A stretch of DNA of 64,000 bases from Klebsiella spallanzanii (GCF_902158555.1 NZ_CABGGS010000001.1:372001-436000); one strand, 5' to 3'; shown: positions 1-9,557, counted from the first letter of the stretch. A program made the numbers and translations. The notes: generated by a model not told the origin, from the letters alone.

Positions 1-36
1 CCCGGCGTTGATTCCCCGAAGGCTCAAGCCGCTCAT
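1..36 (-). CDS. ABC transporter ATP-binding protein, 5' fragment (FecE-like)
   Basis: Only the first 12 codons lie in the window; the gene continues off the left edge. The start ATG overlaps the TGA of the upstream permease in an ATGA arrangement, which implies translational coupling. No Walker motif is visible in this short piece. The call rests on position: a receptor, binding protein and FecCD permease immediately upstream need an ATPase, and the family order is permease then ATPase. Confidence 0.6.
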   Translation of the reverse strand, partial: MSGLSLRGINAG

Positions 37-1100
37 GACATACTCCCGCGATGGCGCACAATAATGCTCAGGAAAAACGGTACACCAACTAACGAGGTAA
101 CGATTCCGACGGGAATAATAATGCCAGGAAAAATATTCTTAGACGCAATAGAAGCCAGTGAAAGCACCAGCCCACCGGTCAACACGCTACCGGGTAGAAA
201 AAAGCGATGGTCTTCACCAAATAGCATGCGCGCAATATGCGGCGCTACAAGCCCGATAAAACCAATCGGACCGACAAATGCAACCGATAGCGCCGACAGC
301 AAGCTAATACGCAGCAACGAAGATAAACGCAGGCGGCGTACATCAATGCCAAAACTCATGGCGCGATCTTCCCCGAGACGCAGTGCCGTAAGCTGCCAGG
401 CGCTACGCATTGACCACAGCATGACAATAACAAACGCCAGCGCCAGGGTGAGCAATTTCTCCCATGATGCTCGCGCCAGACTGCCCATCGTCCAGAACAC
501 CAGTCCCTGCAAAGTGTCTTCATCGGCAATAAACTGCATCATCGACACCAGGGCATTAAAGGTAAAAACCAGAGCAATACCAAACAGCACCACCCCGGAG
601 GTGGCGACGCGGGTCCAGCGGGTAATACCGTCCAGCAGCAATGCGGACAATAAGGCAAAAGCAAACGCATTCGCCGGAATAGCCCACGATGGGGGCACTC
701 CAGGAATGCTAATCCCCAATATAATGGCTAACGCAGCGCCGAATGCCGCCGCGGATGACACCCCAAGAGTGAATGGGCTGGCCAGCGGGTTATTCAGGAT
801 AGTTTGCATTTCAGCACCCGCCAGACCAAGCGCCATACCCACTAACAGCGCCATCAGCGCATAAGGTAAACGGATCTGCCAGACAATAATCCGCGTCCCA
901 GGACTGACGCTCGCCGGATGTAAAAGGCTTTGCCAGAGTTCAGTAAGAGACAAGCCCGCCGGACCAAATGTAAAGTCCAACAGCAGCGACACGATAATTG
1001 CCAGCGCTATCCCTAGCGCCAACAGTAGCCGTTTGCGTACGATCAGGCGATAACGACGGCTAATCGACACTAACGACCTGTCATCAGTAGGTTGCGACAT
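33..1100 (-). CDS. FecCD-family iron-siderophore ABC transporter permease
   Basis: Inner-membrane permease that would move a ferric-siderophore-type ligand from its periplasmic binding protein into the cytoplasm. The 355-residue protein has a cytoplasmic N-terminus rich in Arg/Lys followed by about nine or ten hydrophobic segments. It shows FecCD/BtuC hallmarks: GMALGLAGAEMQTILNNPLA near residues 88-107, and FVGPIGFIGLVAPHIAR near 275-291, the loop that contacts the ATPase. An AAGGA ribosome site lies five bases before the ATG. The gene follows the binding-protein gene by 20 bases and overlaps the ATPase start by four. The natural substrate cannot be read from sequence. Confidence 0.85.
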   Translation of the reverse strand: MSQPTDDRSLVSISRRYRLIVRKRLLLALGIALAIIVSLLLDFTFGPAGLSLTELWQSLLHPASVSPGTRIIVWQIRLPYALMALLVGMALGLAGAEMQTILNNPLASPFTLGVSSAAAFGAALAIILGISIPGVPPSWAIPANAFAFALLSALLLDGITRWTRVATSGVVLFGIALVFTFNALVSMMQFIADEDTLQGLVFWTMGSLARASWEKLLTLALAFVIVMLWSMRSAWQLTALRLGEDRAMSFGIDVRRLRLSSLLRISLLSALSVAFVGPIGFIGLVAPHIARMLFGEDHRFFLPGSVLTGGLVLSLASIASKNIFPGIIIPVGIVTSLVGVPFFLSIIVRHRGSMS

Positions 1101-1120
1101 AACAATCCTTCGAGGTCGGC

Positions 1121-2107
1121 CTATTTCGGCGGGTTGAGCACATCGTTAATCTGCGCATCATTGAGCGTTATGCCAAAAAATTGCTGATAAAAATGACGCG
1201 TTTCCAGATTCATATCCACATCGGCAAAGCGCTGGGGGTAGAGCATTTTAGCCAACCAGAGGAACTGCATGGCCTCCTCGCTGGTTTCCCTACACCACCA
1301 GAACATCCCTTTCGGATTCACGTAAACACGATGGTTGAGTACCGCATCAACCTGTGACCACTGAGGAGAGGTCATAATCGTATCAGCATCGCGCTTATTC
1401 ATCGCCACGATAACGGCTGGATTCGCCGCAACAATTCGCTCAAGCGGTACTTCCCCGGCTCGATTCGGTTTATTCGTAAACCAGTTTTCAGCAATGTTCC
1501 TTGCGCCAGCAAGCTCCATCCAGTCCTGGTTAAGCGATGGTTTTCCGGTTGTGGTCAGCGGGTTTCCCATACTGTGATACACCGCAACACGCTCATTTGG
1601 CGGCACATCTTTCAGGCGCTCTTTCACCAGCGCTACATTGTGCTCAAAATAGTGCTGGTAGCGTTTCGCCTTTTCCTGAGCATCAGGCCCCAGCACATCT
1701 GCCGTTTTTTGAATCCTTGAGGTTAGAGCCGGCATTGAGTTGGCTTCAAAGGCCAAAACCCGCACGCCTGCCTGCTCAAGCAGAGCTTGTTTCGGCACGG
1801 TCATCGATTTCGGCACAAACAGCAGTTGAGTACCCAATGAAATAATCTGCTCAGGATCAAGTTCATGGCCACTATTCACACTTACAGCAGCAACATCATC
1901 AATGCGCGGCAAACTCTGACGAAACAACGGGATCTTTTTGGCGACCATCGACGTACCGACGATGTTATCGCCATAGCCCAGCATGGTAATGATGGTATTC
2001 TGCGCAGGCCACGGTGAAGCGATGCGAACGTCGCTGTGCGGTTGTGCAGCAAACACACCTCCCGCAACCAGCCAGACCAGAACCGCGAAAACACGATTGA
2101 ACATCAT
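1121..2107 (-). CDS. Periplasmic iron-siderophore-type substrate-binding protein
   Basis: Class III (TroA/FecB-like) binding protein that would deliver ligand from the periplasm to the FecCD permease downstream. It has a clear signal peptide (hydrophobic stretch VFAVLVWLVAGGVFA, cleavage near AAQ) and no lipobox, so it should be soluble. The body shows the family pattern of an N-terminal lobe with IVGTSMVAKK, a D-x-E-Q-I segment (ELDPEQIISLG), a long helix around residues 120-165, and a C-terminal lobe. Three in-frame starts (GTG, ATG, ATG) are adjacent. The AAGGGG site, which overlaps the receptor stop codon, favours the first ATG. Siderophore specificity is unknown. Confidence 0.8.
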   Translation of the reverse strand: MMFNRVFAVLVWLVAGGVFAAQPHSDVRIASPWPAQNTIITMLGYGDNIVGTSMVAKKIPLFRQSLPRIDDVAAVSVNSGHELDPEQIISLGTQLLFVPKSMTVPKQALLEQAGVRVLAFEANSMPALTSRIQKTADVLGPDAQEKAKRYQHYFEHNVALVKERLKDVPPNERVAVYHSMGNPLTTTGKPSLNQDWMELAGARNIAENWFTNKPNRAGEVPLERIVAANPAVIVAMNKRDADTIMTSPQWSQVDAVLNHRVYVNPKGMFWWCRETSEEAMQFLWLAKMLYPQRFADVDMNLETRHFYQQFFGITLNDAQINDVLNPPK

Positions 2108-2117
2108 CACTTACCCC

Positions 2118-4286
2118 TTAAAAATCAAAGGTTACAGTGGCGCGCACCTCTCGCCCGCTGCCAATAAAAGCGCTCGGCGAGCCATTATCACCATCGGTAC
2201 CTGACGGGAAAATTGATGCCCAATAATGCTTGTCGAACACGTTATTCACGGCCACACGGAAGGTCGTCGGCAGGTTGTTGATTTTGGTAGTGTAACGAGT
2301 ACCTAGATCCCACGTGGTATAACTGCTGGCCCACGCGGTGTTGGTGTCGTTAGCCGCGCGTTTCCCGGTATAATGAACGTTCGCGCTATAAACCCACTGC
2401 GGCATGGACGGTAAACTGTATTCCGCCAGCAGGTTTGCCTGCACTTTAGGTACACCAACAACCTGCTTATCGCTGGTGGAATCGCTGACGGTATCTTTCA
2501 GTTTCGGATTGAGGAACGTTACGCCGCTATAGATGTTCAGCCCTTGCCAGAGGTTGCCGGATGCGGTGAGTTCCAGCCCGTTGTTGACCTGGTTCCCCTG
2601 ATCTTTATACACATTGTCATTAGGATCTACGTATGCAAAAGGGCGCTCGAGGCGAAACAGCGCCGCACCAAGGTTCATCCCCGCTATATCGGCTTTTAGC
2701 CCCATCTCATACTGTTTACTACGATATGGGTCGAGGGTTTGTCCGGCATTTTTAACATCGCTGTTCGTCGGCGCCGTTCCTCCCTGCTCCAGAGATTCTG
2801 CATAGCTCACATAGGCCATCACATTCGGCGTAATTTTATACATTACCGCCGCATTCGGACTCAGGCCGTTTTCATCAATTTGAGCCGTTTTGTCACCGCT
2901 TTTATCGTAATTTTTTGACTGGATCCAACTCTGACTGAGGTAGAACATAGCGGACCACTTCGGCGTCAGCGTCACGGTATCCCCAATCGTAATGCTCTGC
3001 TGAGTATTAACACTGGATTTATAGCGCGAGCCGTTAGTGTTGATTTTGCCATCACCCTGTTCGTACATTTCCGACGGATGATACATATTGGTCGTTCCCC
3101 AGTTATACGTCGCTCCGGTCCCTTTTGCGCCATAGATCGACCAGACGTAACCGGTAGTCGAGAGCGCAATATCATGACCGATAGAGCCCGTATCCACATG
3201 CCCGCTTAACGTCGCGGTATTGCTCAACACCCGGAAACGTCCCGCCGCCGTGGAGTCTTTCATTGAACGGCTGATATCGCCCTGATTATTGATTATTTTG
3301 CTGGAAACGCTACGCATTGCGCGGTCCGCCTGCTGCCAGCCCACCCCTGCTGTCAATGACCAGTCATCATTGAAATAATGAATCAGTCGCGTGCTCACGG
3401 TGTCGGTCGTCAGGTCATTACCGGCGGTACTTAGCGCGAGGTTCTTATTTTTCCCATCGGGTGCGGAAGGCAGTTTGATACCGGGACCGTAACTAAAGCT
3501 TCCCGGATATCCCTTTTGAATAAACTCATAATGGCTGGCATCCAGCTGCAGCTGAGTTCCCGGTTGAATATTCCAGTCCAAAGCAACGGAAAGCAGTTTA
3601 CGACGCAGCGTACTGTCATCCAGGTTACCCTCACCTTCCTGGTTCAAAACGTTGACGCGATAGCCAAAGCGGTTTTCATCATCGAAATGTCCGCCTAAAT
3701 CAGCGTGACCGGTGAAGGCGCTACGACTTTGATAACCCAGGGTAACTTTGCGTAGTGTCTCTTGTGTAGGACGTTTAGCCACAAAATTAAACTGTCCTGC
3801 CGGGCTTGCCGGGCCATAAAGCGCCCCGGTTAAGCTATTAAGAACGTCCAGTCGCTCAAGCATTTCGACCGGAAATGCCGTTGTGGAGACAATATTTAAG
3901 CCATCAAGTCGGCTATTCGCGACAACACTACCCTGCATACCCCGGCTTTGCGGTCTGCCAACATCCATTCCGCCTCGCGCCTGCATTTGCGTGCTGGGGG
4001 AATACTTCAGCAATTCGCTCACGCTGTGCGCCTGCTGATTTTCAATCATTTCTTTGGTGACGGTCGTTGTGGAATACGGCGTTTCGACCCAACTTCTGTT
4101 TCCCAGCGGTCCGATATCAATATCATTTGTTTTGAATCCGGAGCCTGATTCAGCATGCGTCGAATTACCTGAAAGCTTGCTGGTCACAACCATGACCTCT
4201 TCCGGGGAGGCGGCAGCAAAGGTGCTTTGTGGTGTCAGAGTAAGGAGTAAAGGAAATAAAGATGCCAGTTGGATAGGTTTATGCAT
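2118..4286 (-). CDS. TonB-dependent siderophore receptor
   Basis: Outer-membrane beta-barrel receptor of 722 residues, the usual size for ferric-siderophore receptors. It begins with a signal peptide (cleavage near TFAAA), a TonB-box-like EEVMVVTS just after it, then a plug domain with the characteristic RGM...SRLDGLN and LERLDVLNSLTGALYGPASP segments, and a barrel ending in an aromatic residue (VRATVTFDF), the usual signal for outer-membrane insertion. It is the first gene of a leftward receptor, binding protein, permease, ATPase operon, with ten bases to the next gene. I found no convincing Fur box upstream; instead there is a 13-base direct repeat. I cannot assign the ligand. Confidence 0.88.
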   Translation of the reverse strand: MHKPIQLASLFPLLLTLTPQSTFAAASPEEVMVVTSKLSGNSTHAESGSGFKTNDIDIGPLGNRSWVETPYSTTTVTKEMIENQQAHSVSELLKYSPSTQMQARGGMDVGRPQSRGMQGSVVANSRLDGLNIVSTTAFPVEMLERLDVLNSLTGALYGPASPAGQFNFVAKRPTQETLRKVTLGYQSRSAFTGHADLGGHFDDENRFGYRVNVLNQEGEGNLDDSTLRRKLLSVALDWNIQPGTQLQLDASHYEFIQKGYPGSFSYGPGIKLPSAPDGKNKNLALSTAGNDLTTDTVSTRLIHYFNDDWSLTAGVGWQQADRAMRSVSSKIINNQGDISRSMKDSTAAGRFRVLSNTATLSGHVDTGSIGHDIALSTTGYVWSIYGAKGTGATYNWGTTNMYHPSEMYEQGDGKINTNGSRYKSSVNTQQSITIGDTVTLTPKWSAMFYLSQSWIQSKNYDKSGDKTAQIDENGLSPNAAVMYKITPNVMAYVSYAESLEQGGTAPTNSDVKNAGQTLDPYRSKQYEMGLKADIAGMNLGAALFRLERPFAYVDPNDNVYKDQGNQVNNGLELTASGNLWQGLNIYSGVTFLNPKLKDTVSDSTSDKQVVGVPKVQANLLAEYSLPSMPQWVYSANVHYTGKRAANDTNTAWASSYTTWDLGTRYTTKINNLPTTFRVAVNNVFDKHYWASIFPSGTDGDNGSPSAFIGSGREVRATVTFDF

Positions 4287-4302
4287 AATGAATATCTGTC
4301 GT

Positions 4303-4345
4303 TATGTAAAAATTTATATTACGATCGACAAATATGTAAAAATTT
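4303..4345. repeat. Pair of 13-base direct repeats upstream of the receptor
   Basis: TATGTAAAAATTT occurs at 4303-4315 and again at 4333-4345, a 30-base period (about three helical turns). The two copies overlap the predicted promoter. Same-face spacing fits a regulator binding as a pair. Its identity is unknown. Confidence 0.6.
4313..4340 (-). promoter_or_regulatory. Candidate sigma70 promoter for the TonB receptor operon
   Basis: On the minus strand TTTACA (4335-4340) and TATAAA (4313-4318) are separated by 16 bases. The -10 box lies about 27 bases before the receptor start codon. The -35 hexamer falls inside one copy of the direct repeat described separately. This is a prediction from consensus only. 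Confidence 0.45.
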
Positions 4346-4411
4346 GATTTCAATCATCTCAAAAGTTTTAAACGCGGAATTAACCCTTTGTGATTAAAGA
4401 AAATTAAATAC

Positions 4412-4442
4412 AAAAAAACCGGCTTCATTAGCCGGTTTTTTT
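4412..4442 (-). terminator. Rho-independent terminator of aroG
   Basis: The stem ACCGGCT/AGCCGGT with a short loop is flanked by A and T runs, so it reads as a good terminator leftward, just after the aroG stop codon. It also insulates aroG from the receptor operon promoter. Confidence 0.85.
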
Positions 4443-4461
4443 GACCTAGAAAATGCTTCAG

Positions 4462-5514
4462 CTAGCCGCGACGCGCTTTTACCGCATCCGCCAGTTGACG
4501 CAGGATAACATCGGTGTCTTCCCAGCCAATACAGGCATCGGTAATACTTTTGCCGTAGGTCAGGGGCTCGCCGCTCTCGAGGTTCTGATTACCTTCCACC
4601 AGGTGGCTCTCAATCATCACGCCCATAATCGACTGTTCGCCACCAGCAACCTGTTGACACACGTCCACGCCGACATCCATCTGCTTTTTAAACTGCTTGC
4701 TGGAGTTGGCATGACTAAAATCGATCATGATCTGAGCAGGAAGACCCGCTTTCGCCAGCCCAACCTTCACTTCAGCGACGTGCTGCGCGCTATAGTTTGG
4801 CTCTTTACCGCCGCGCAGGATGATATGGCAATCGCTGTTACCGCTGGTGTTCACGATAGCCGAATGGCCCCACTTGGTCACCGACAGGAAGCAGTGCGGC
4901 GCACCGGCAGCATTAATCGCGTCAATCGCGACTTTAATCGTCCCGTCGGTACCGTTTTTGAAACCAACCGGGCAAGAGAGGCCGGAAGAGAGTTCGCGAT
5001 GCACCTGAGACTCAGTGGTACGCGCGCCAATCGCTCCCCAGCTCATCAGATCGGCAAGATACTGCGGGGTGATCATATCGAGGAATTCCCCGGCAGCAGG
5101 CAGCCCGCTGTCGTTGATATCCAGCAGCAGCTTACGCGCAATACGCAGACCATCATTGATGCGGAAGCTGTTATCCATATGCGGATCGTTAATCAGCCCT
5201 TTCCACCCCACGGTGGTGCGCGGTTTCTCAAAATAAACGCGCATCACGATTTCCAGCTCGCCTTTTAGCTCTTCACGGAGCTTGAGCAGACGTTCAGCGT
5301 ACTCTTTTGCCGCCGCCGGATCGTGAATAGAACATGGCCCAATCACCACCAGCAGGCGATCGTCATTGCCTTTCAGGATCTGATGGATTGCTTTGCGAGC
5401 ATGCGCGACGGTATTCGCAGCATTTTCGGTAGCAGGGAATTTTTCCAGGAGCGCAACGGGAGGTAATAATTCGTTGATCTCTTTAATGCGTAAATCGTCG
5501 TTCTGATAATTCAT
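4462..5514 (-). CDS. aroG: Phe-sensitive 3-deoxy-D-arabino-heptulosonate-7-phosphate synthase
   Basis: Cytoplasmic enzyme that condenses phosphoenolpyruvate and erythrose 4-phosphate, the first step of the shikimate pathway to aromatic amino acids. The 350 residues match E. coli AroG in length and nearly throughout. Visible are GPCSIHDP (metal-ligand Cys61), the KPRTTVGWKG phosphate-binding segment, and TKWGHSAIVNTSGN, which distinguish AroG from AroF/AroH. It is a single gene with its own terminator. A perfect TyrR box lies 71 bases upstream, consistent with repression by TyrR with phenylalanine or tryptophan. The neighbouring ybgS and zitB also match the E. coli order. Confidence 0.97.
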   Translation of the reverse strand: MNYQNDDLRIKEINELLPPVALLEKFPATENAANTVAHARKAIHQILKGNDDRLLVVIGPCSIHDPAAAKEYAERLLKLREELKGELEIVMRVYFEKPRTTVGWKGLINDPHMDNSFRINDGLRIARKLLLDINDSGLPAAGEFLDMITPQYLADLMSWGAIGARTTESQVHRELSSGLSCPVGFKNGTDGTIKVAIDAINAAGAPHCFLSVTKWGHSAIVNTSGNSDCHIILRGGKEPNYSAQHVAEVKVGLAKAGLPAQIMIDFSHANSSKQFKKQMDVGVDVCQQVAGGEQSIMGVMIESHLVEGNQNLESGEPLTYGKSITDACIGWEDTDVILRQLADAVKARRG

Positions 5515-5584
5515 CTTATTTCCAGCGTTGCCATACTTATCTAGTTAAATGCAATCCCTCCAATCTATCTCTTCAGTCAAAAAG

Positions 5585-5602
5585 TGTAAACATGATTTTA
5601 CA
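5585..5602. promoter_or_regulatory. TyrR box upstream of aroG
   Basis: TGTAAA-N6-TTTACA, a perfect match to the TyrR palindrome, lies 71 bases before the aroG start. TyrR repression of aroG through such a box is established in E. coli. The rest of the aroG-ybgS gap (5515-5829) is AT-rich promoter DNA in which I see no other clear element. Confidence 0.88.
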
Positions 5603-5829
5603 GCACCGACAGAATACTCCTGGAATTAGGCTAAATTCGACCATAAAGTAGCGAAATGATGGCCATAAACTACAATTTTTAACTGTTAGAACTTAATTTT
5701 CTTTAGCATTCAGCATTATATATTAATGCCGTTCGCTGATACCGAGCCTTCAACTATCGCCAGTTAAACCTCGGAAAAATGCACTGTTGGAAGCGTTGTC
5801 CGACAAATCGACCATGACAGGAGCATCTA

Positions 5830-6201
5830 ATGAAAACGAACAAACTTACTAGCCTTTTCCTCGCAGCAACCCTGAGCCTGGCTAGCGGCGCGGTTATTGC
5901 CGCCGATGCTGGCGCGCAATCTAATAACGGGCAGGCCAACTCGGCAGCCGATGCCGGACAGGTCGCACCTGACGCACGGGAGAACGTAGCGCCTAACAAT
6001 GTGGACAACGGCAACATTAATACTGGTTCCGGCAATACCGGCGGCACTATGCTCCACCCCGATGGCTCAAATATGAACCATGACGGCATGTCGAGCGATG
6101 AAGTGCATAAAAACTCGATGTGTAAAGATGGTCGTTGCCCGGATACCGATAAAAAAATCGGCCAGGGCGATGCCAGTAAAACTGACGGCACCACCCAATA
6201 A
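5830..6201 (+). CDS. ybgS: YbgS-like small secreted protein of unknown function
   Basis: A 123-residue protein with a clean signal peptide (cleavage after SGAVIAA) and a mature part that is Asn/Gly/Asp-rich and probably disordered. It shares with E. coli YbgS the [18 protein letters not shown] block and a C-terminal [17 protein letters not shown] segment with two cysteines that could form a disulfide in the periplasm. The function is not known. AGGAG precedes the ATG and a terminator follows the stop, so it is monocistronic, as its neighbours aroG and zitB suggest. Confidence 0.9.
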   Translation: MKTNKLTSLFLAATLSLASGAVIAADAGAQSNNGQANSAADAGQVAPDARENVAPNNVDNGNINTGSGNTGGTMLHPDGSNMNHDGMSSDEVHKNSMCKDGRCPDTDKKIGQGDASKTDGTTQ

Positions 6202-6223
6202 TTGTCGTGTGATGTTGATAATT

Positions 6224-6249
6224 AAGGAGAGCTCAGGCTCTCCTTTTGC
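6224..6249 (+). terminator. Rho-independent terminator of ybgS
   Basis: Stem AAGGAGAGC/GCTCTCCTT with loop TCAG and a short T-run, starting 22 bases after the ybgS stop. Confidence 0.8.
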
Positions 6250-6318
6250 ATTTTGTTAAACTAAAAGCGCGATGTTGTCATAAAGTAATAGGGAAAATAA
6301 TAACGTAGGGATGGCGCC

Positions 6319-7263
6319 ATGGGGCACTCACACTCGCATACTCCTGCTCAACAACCTGAAGATAATAATGCTCGCCGCCTGCTGCTGGCGTTCTGTATAA
6401 CCGCCGGATTTATGCTGGTTGAGGTCGTTGGCGGACTGCTCTCAGGCTCGTTGGCACTGCTGGCCGATGCCGGGCATATGCTTACCGACGCGGCAGCTTT
6501 GCTATTCGCTTTTTTAGCCATTCACTTTGCCCGCCGTCCGCCGAATACCCGCCACACTTTTGGTTGGCTGCGGCTGACCACGCTGGCGGCATTTCTCAAC
6601 GCAATCGCCCTGGTGGTAATTACCATCCTGATCGTCTGGGAGGCCATCCAGCGCTTTCATCATCCTCAACCGGTTGCCGGTAAAACGATGATGATCATCG
6701 CCGTTGCCGGGTTGTTGGCCAATATCCTGGCATTCTGGATCCTGCATCGCGGCGATGAGGAACGTAACCTCAACGTGCGGGCCGCCGCTCTGCACGTACT
6801 AGGGGATATACTCGGTTCCGTCGGAGCGATAATCGCCGCAATAGTGATTCTTACCACCGGCTGGACGCCTATCGACCCGATTCTCTCCGTGCTGGTATCG
6901 TGTTTGGTTTTGCGTAGTGCCTGGCGTTTGCTTCAGGAGAGTATCAATGAACTTCTGGAAGGTACGCCGCGTTCGCTTGATGTCGATGCACTCAAGCGCG
7001 ACTTACGCCGCTCAATACCGGAAGTGCGCGACGTTCATCATGTTCATGCCTGGCTGGTGGGTGAGAAAACGGTGATGACGCTGCATGTTCAGGTAGTGCC
7101 GCCGCACGATCACGACGGCCTGCTGGAGCGCATTCTACATTTCTTACAGCATAAATATGAGATTGAACACGTTACGGTACAGATGGAATATCAGCCTTGT
7201 AACGGCCCGGAGTGCCGTCTTAACATGACGCACGCCGGGCATGAACATCACCACCACCACTAG
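6319..7263 (+). CDS. zitB: CDF-family zinc efflux transporter ZitB
   Basis: Inner-membrane Zn2+/H+ antiporter that exports zinc. The 314 residues contain six hydrophobic segments between about 20 and 205, and a cytoplasmic C-terminal domain with [20 protein letters not shown]. The zinc site is visible as [11 protein letters not shown] in TM2 and HVLGDILGS in TM5. Both ends are His-rich (GHSHSHTP at the start, GHEHHHHH at the end), as in E. coli ZitB. AGGG lies eight bases before the ATG. Its stop codon and that of the convergent pnuC fall within one palindromic CTAG. Confidence 0.95.
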   Translation: MGHSHSHTPAQQPEDNNARRLLLAFCITAGFMLVEVVGGLLSGSLALLADAGHMLTDAAALLFAFLAIHFARRPPNTRHTFGWLRLTTLAAFLNAIALVVITILIVWEAIQRFHHPQPVAGKTMMIIAVAGLLANILAFWILHRGDEERNLNVRAAALHVLGDILGSVGAIIAAIVILTTGWTPIDPILSVLVSCLVLRSAWRLLQESINELLEGTPRSLDVDALKRDLRRSIPEVRDVHHVHAWLVGEKTVMTLHVQVVPPHDHDGLLERILHFLQHKYEIEHVTVQMEYQPCNGPECRLNMTHAGHEHHHHH

Positions 7264-7979
7264 CGAGAAAACGCGTGAGAGCCGCGCTCACGCGCGCTGT
7301 TAATCCACATTCGACTGCCGTTGAGCGCAATGAATGTCAAAAGCAGATATTCCAGCGACATTGCGTAGACGCCCTGAAGGGCAAAAATAACCACGCTAAT
7401 GACGTTGATAATCACCCACAGCAGCCAGTTCTCAACATATTTACGCGTCATCAGAATCATCGCCGCAATCGACAACACCATCATGCAAGAGTCCCAGAAT
7501 GGGAAGGCATCTGGCTGTAGTTCCGGCATTGCAACCTGTAAACCCAGCATCTGCATCAGCGCGACGGCAATCCGCGTCAGAAACGCAAAGACAGGGTTAA
7601 TAAATACCGTCATCAAGCCAATCGCCGCCACGCAGGCAACCAGCCAACCCAACGCTTTCGGCAGCGGCAACCAGCGGATTTGCAGCTCCGCCTGATTATC
7701 ACTGGTTTGCCGTGACCAGGCGTACCAGCCGTAGACGTTGGCCGCGAAGAAAAAGACCTGCAGCAAAAGGCTTGCGTAGAGCTGAATCTGGAAGAAGATA
7801 ATGGCGAACAAAGTCACATTGATCAGCCCAAATGCATAGTTGCTGATCTTCTCCAGGCTTGCCAACCAGATGCATAAAAGACCGGCGACGGTGCCAACCG
7901 CTTCAATCCACGATAGATCGTACCCACCGGTGCCAATGGGTATGTGCACTAATATGTTCTGCGTACTAAAAAAATCCAT
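7260..7979 (-). CDS. pnuC: Nicotinamide riboside transporter PnuC
   Basis: Integral membrane facilitator for nicotinamide riboside, feeding NAD salvage. The 239-residue length and order fit the enterobacterial PnuC: an N-terminal amphipathic part, about seven hydrophobic segments, and the family segments [20 protein letters not shown] and VYGWYAW. It lies 35 bases after nadA in the same direction and is probably cotranscribed with it, so it would share NadR control. Its stop overlaps that of zitB. Confidence 0.95.
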   Translation of the reverse strand: MDFFSTQNILVHIPIGTGGYDLSWIEAVGTVAGLLCIWLASLEKISNYAFGLINVTLFAIIFFQIQLYASLLLQVFFFAANVYGWYAWSRQTSDNQAELQIRWLPLPKALGWLVACVAAIGLMTVFINPVFAFLTRIAVALMQMLGLQVAMPELQPDAFPFWDSCMMVLSIAAMILMTRKYVENWLLWVIINVISVVIFALQGVYAMSLEYLLLTFIALNGSRMWINSARERGSHAFSR

Positions 7980-8014
7980 CTTTTCCCCAGAGCGTACTGT
8001 GACGCAGTAATGAG

Positions 8015-9058
8015 TTATCCCCGAAGTGTAGCCGCAAAATCGAGCATTCTGTTCAGCGGGACCAACGCCCCGGTACGCAGATGTTCATCAACATGAATTT
8101 CATGTTCAGCACCTCCTTTCTCCAGCCCTTCAGCAATTGCCTTCAAGCCGTTCATCGCCATCCACGGACAATGCGCGCAGCTGCGGCAGGTTGCCCCTTC
8201 GCCAGCCGTAGGCGCTTCCAACAGCTCTTTCTCCGGTACCGCCTGCTGCATTTTGTAGAAAATACCGCGGTCTGTGGCCACTATTAGCTGCTTCTGCGAT
8301 AGCGTTTTAGCCGCATTGATTAACTGACTTGTTGAACCCACCGCATCGGCCATATCGACAATCGCCTGTGGTGATTCAGGGTGAACCAGCACCGCCGCAT
8401 CAGGATAAAGGGCTTTCATTCTTGCCAGCGCTTGAGTTTTGAATTCATCATGAACAATGCAAGCCCCCTGCCAGCACAGCACATCAGCACCAGTCTGTTT
8501 TTGGACGTAGCTGCCCAAATGGCGGTCCGGTGCCCAGATGATTTTTTCGCCCATGCTATCAAGATGCTCAATGAGTTCGACCGCAATACTGGAGGTTACA
8601 ACCCAGTCAGCACGAGCCTTAACCGCCGCAGAAGTATTGGCATAGACCACCACGGTACGATCCGGGTGAGCATCGCAGAAGGCGCTAAACTCCTCAATCG
8701 GGCAGCCCAGGTCGAGAGAACACTCGGCATGCAGCGTGGGCATCAGGATGGTTTTTTCCGGACTGAGGATTTTTGCCGTTTCCCCCATAAAGCGCACTCC
8801 GGCAACCAGCAACGTTGAAGCAGAGTGACGAGCGCCGAACCGAGCCATCTCCAGGGAATCCGAGATACAGCCGCCGGTCTCCTCAGCCAGTTGCTGAATT
8901 TCCGGGTCGGTGTAGTAATGGGCAACCATCACCGCATCGCGCTCGCGCAGCAGGCGTTTAATCTTTTCACGATAGAAGTGCTTCTCATCGCGGCTTAACG
9001 GCATTGGCTTCGGCGGAAAAGGATAAATCGCCGCTTCCGGGTCAAACATTACGCTCAT
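8015..9058 (-). CDS. nadA: Quinolinate synthase NadA
   Basis: Cytoplasmic [4Fe-4S] enzyme condensing iminoaspartate with dihydroxyacetone phosphate to quinolinate, in de novo NAD synthesis. The 347 residues match E. coli NadA along the whole length. The three cluster cysteines sit in ECSLDLGCP (near 113), [11 protein letters not shown] (near 200) and [11 protein letters not shown] (near 297). It is first in a nadA-pnuC operon with a NadR-type operator upstream. Confidence 0.97.
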   Translation of the reverse strand: MSVMFDPEAAIYPFPPKPMPLSRDEKHFYREKIKRLLRERDAVMVAHYYTDPEIQQLAEETGGCISDSLEMARFGARHSASTLLVAGVRFMGETAKILSPEKTILMPTLHAECSLDLGCPIEEFSAFCDAHPDRTVVVYANTSAAVKARADWVVTSSIAVELIEHLDSMGEKIIWAPDRHLGSYVQKQTGADVLCWQGACIVHDEFKTQALARMKALYPDAAVLVHPESPQAIVDMADAVGSTSQLINAAKTLSQKQLIVATDRGIFYKMQQAVPEKELLEAPTAGEGATCRSCAHCPWMAMNGLKAIAEGLEKGGAEHEIHVDEHLRTGALVPLNRMLDFAATLRG

Positions 9059-9130
9059 CTTGCAGTCTCGTTTCGCTGGCTTAACTTTCAGACCGTAATC
9101 AGCCTGTAAAAAGGCATTAATCGGCCATGG

Positions 9131-9148
9131 TGTTTTATATGCTAAACA
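9131..9148. promoter_or_regulatory. NadR box upstream of nadA
   Basis: TGTTTT-N6-TAAACA matches the 18-base NadR operator TGTTTA-N6-TAAACA with one mismatch, 73 bases before nadA. NadR represses nadA-pnuC in E. coli when NAD is plentiful. The DNA between it and the tRNA terminator holds a GC-rich REP-like stretch near 9195-9240 and nothing else I recognise. Confidence 0.8.
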
Positions 9149-9318
9149 AGATAGCCGATTGTACGGAAAATGTCGTGAGGTATTTTATTACTTAGCCAGC
9201 ATTTCCCGGAGGCGATGCTGCGCATCTGTCCGGGCTACCGGCCTGTGCAAGATGCAAGGCACCAAGGTGGAATAGCGCAACATTGGATAATGTGGTACTT
9301 GAGGAAAGGCTGGATAGC

Positions 9319-9345
9319 AAAAAAGCGCCTTTAGGGCGCTTTTTT
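9319..9345 (-). terminator. Rho-independent terminator of the lysine/valine tRNA operon
   Basis: Stem AAAAGCGCC/GGGCGCTTTT with a 4-base loop, just beyond the last tRNA in the direction of transcription. Flanking A and T runs would allow termination in both directions. Confidence 0.85.
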
Positions 9346-9349
9346 ACAT

Positions 9350-9425
9350 TGGTGGGTCGTGCAGGATTCGAACCTGCGACCAATTGATTAAAAGTCAACT
9401 GCTCTACCAACTGAGCTAACGACCC
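9350..9425 (-). tRNA. tRNA-Lys (UUU), last gene of the operon
   Basis: Full 76-base cloverleaf with encoded CCA. The anticodon loop reads CUUUUAA (anticodon UUU), and the D-arm and GGTTCGAATCC T-arm are intact. It is identical in sequence to the other three Lys copies here. Confidence 0.97.
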
Positions 9426-9458
9426 CTTGCGGGATTTTACTGCTTGAAGTATTCAGGA

Positions 9459-9531
9459 TGGTGGGTCGTGCAGGATGACTCGGCTTCGCCTCGCCCTACG
9501 GGCCGTTACTAACGTAACGTTATCCTTCACG
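9459..9531 (-). repeat. Spacer repeat A with tRNA-Lys 3' end copy
   Basis: A 73-base unit in the spacer between two tRNA-Lys genes. Read in the direction of transcription it ends in a copy of the last 18 bases of tRNA-Lys, including CCA, but lacks the rest of the cloverleaf. It contains a hairpin CGTTAC-TAAC-GTAACG (9504-9519). It is closely similar to repeat B, and a compensatory base pair differs between them. It resembles in kind the rtT repeats of E. coli tyrT. Any function is unknown. Confidence 0.75.
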
Positions 9532-9557
9532 CTTACTACCAGTGCTTACCTAAGCAT

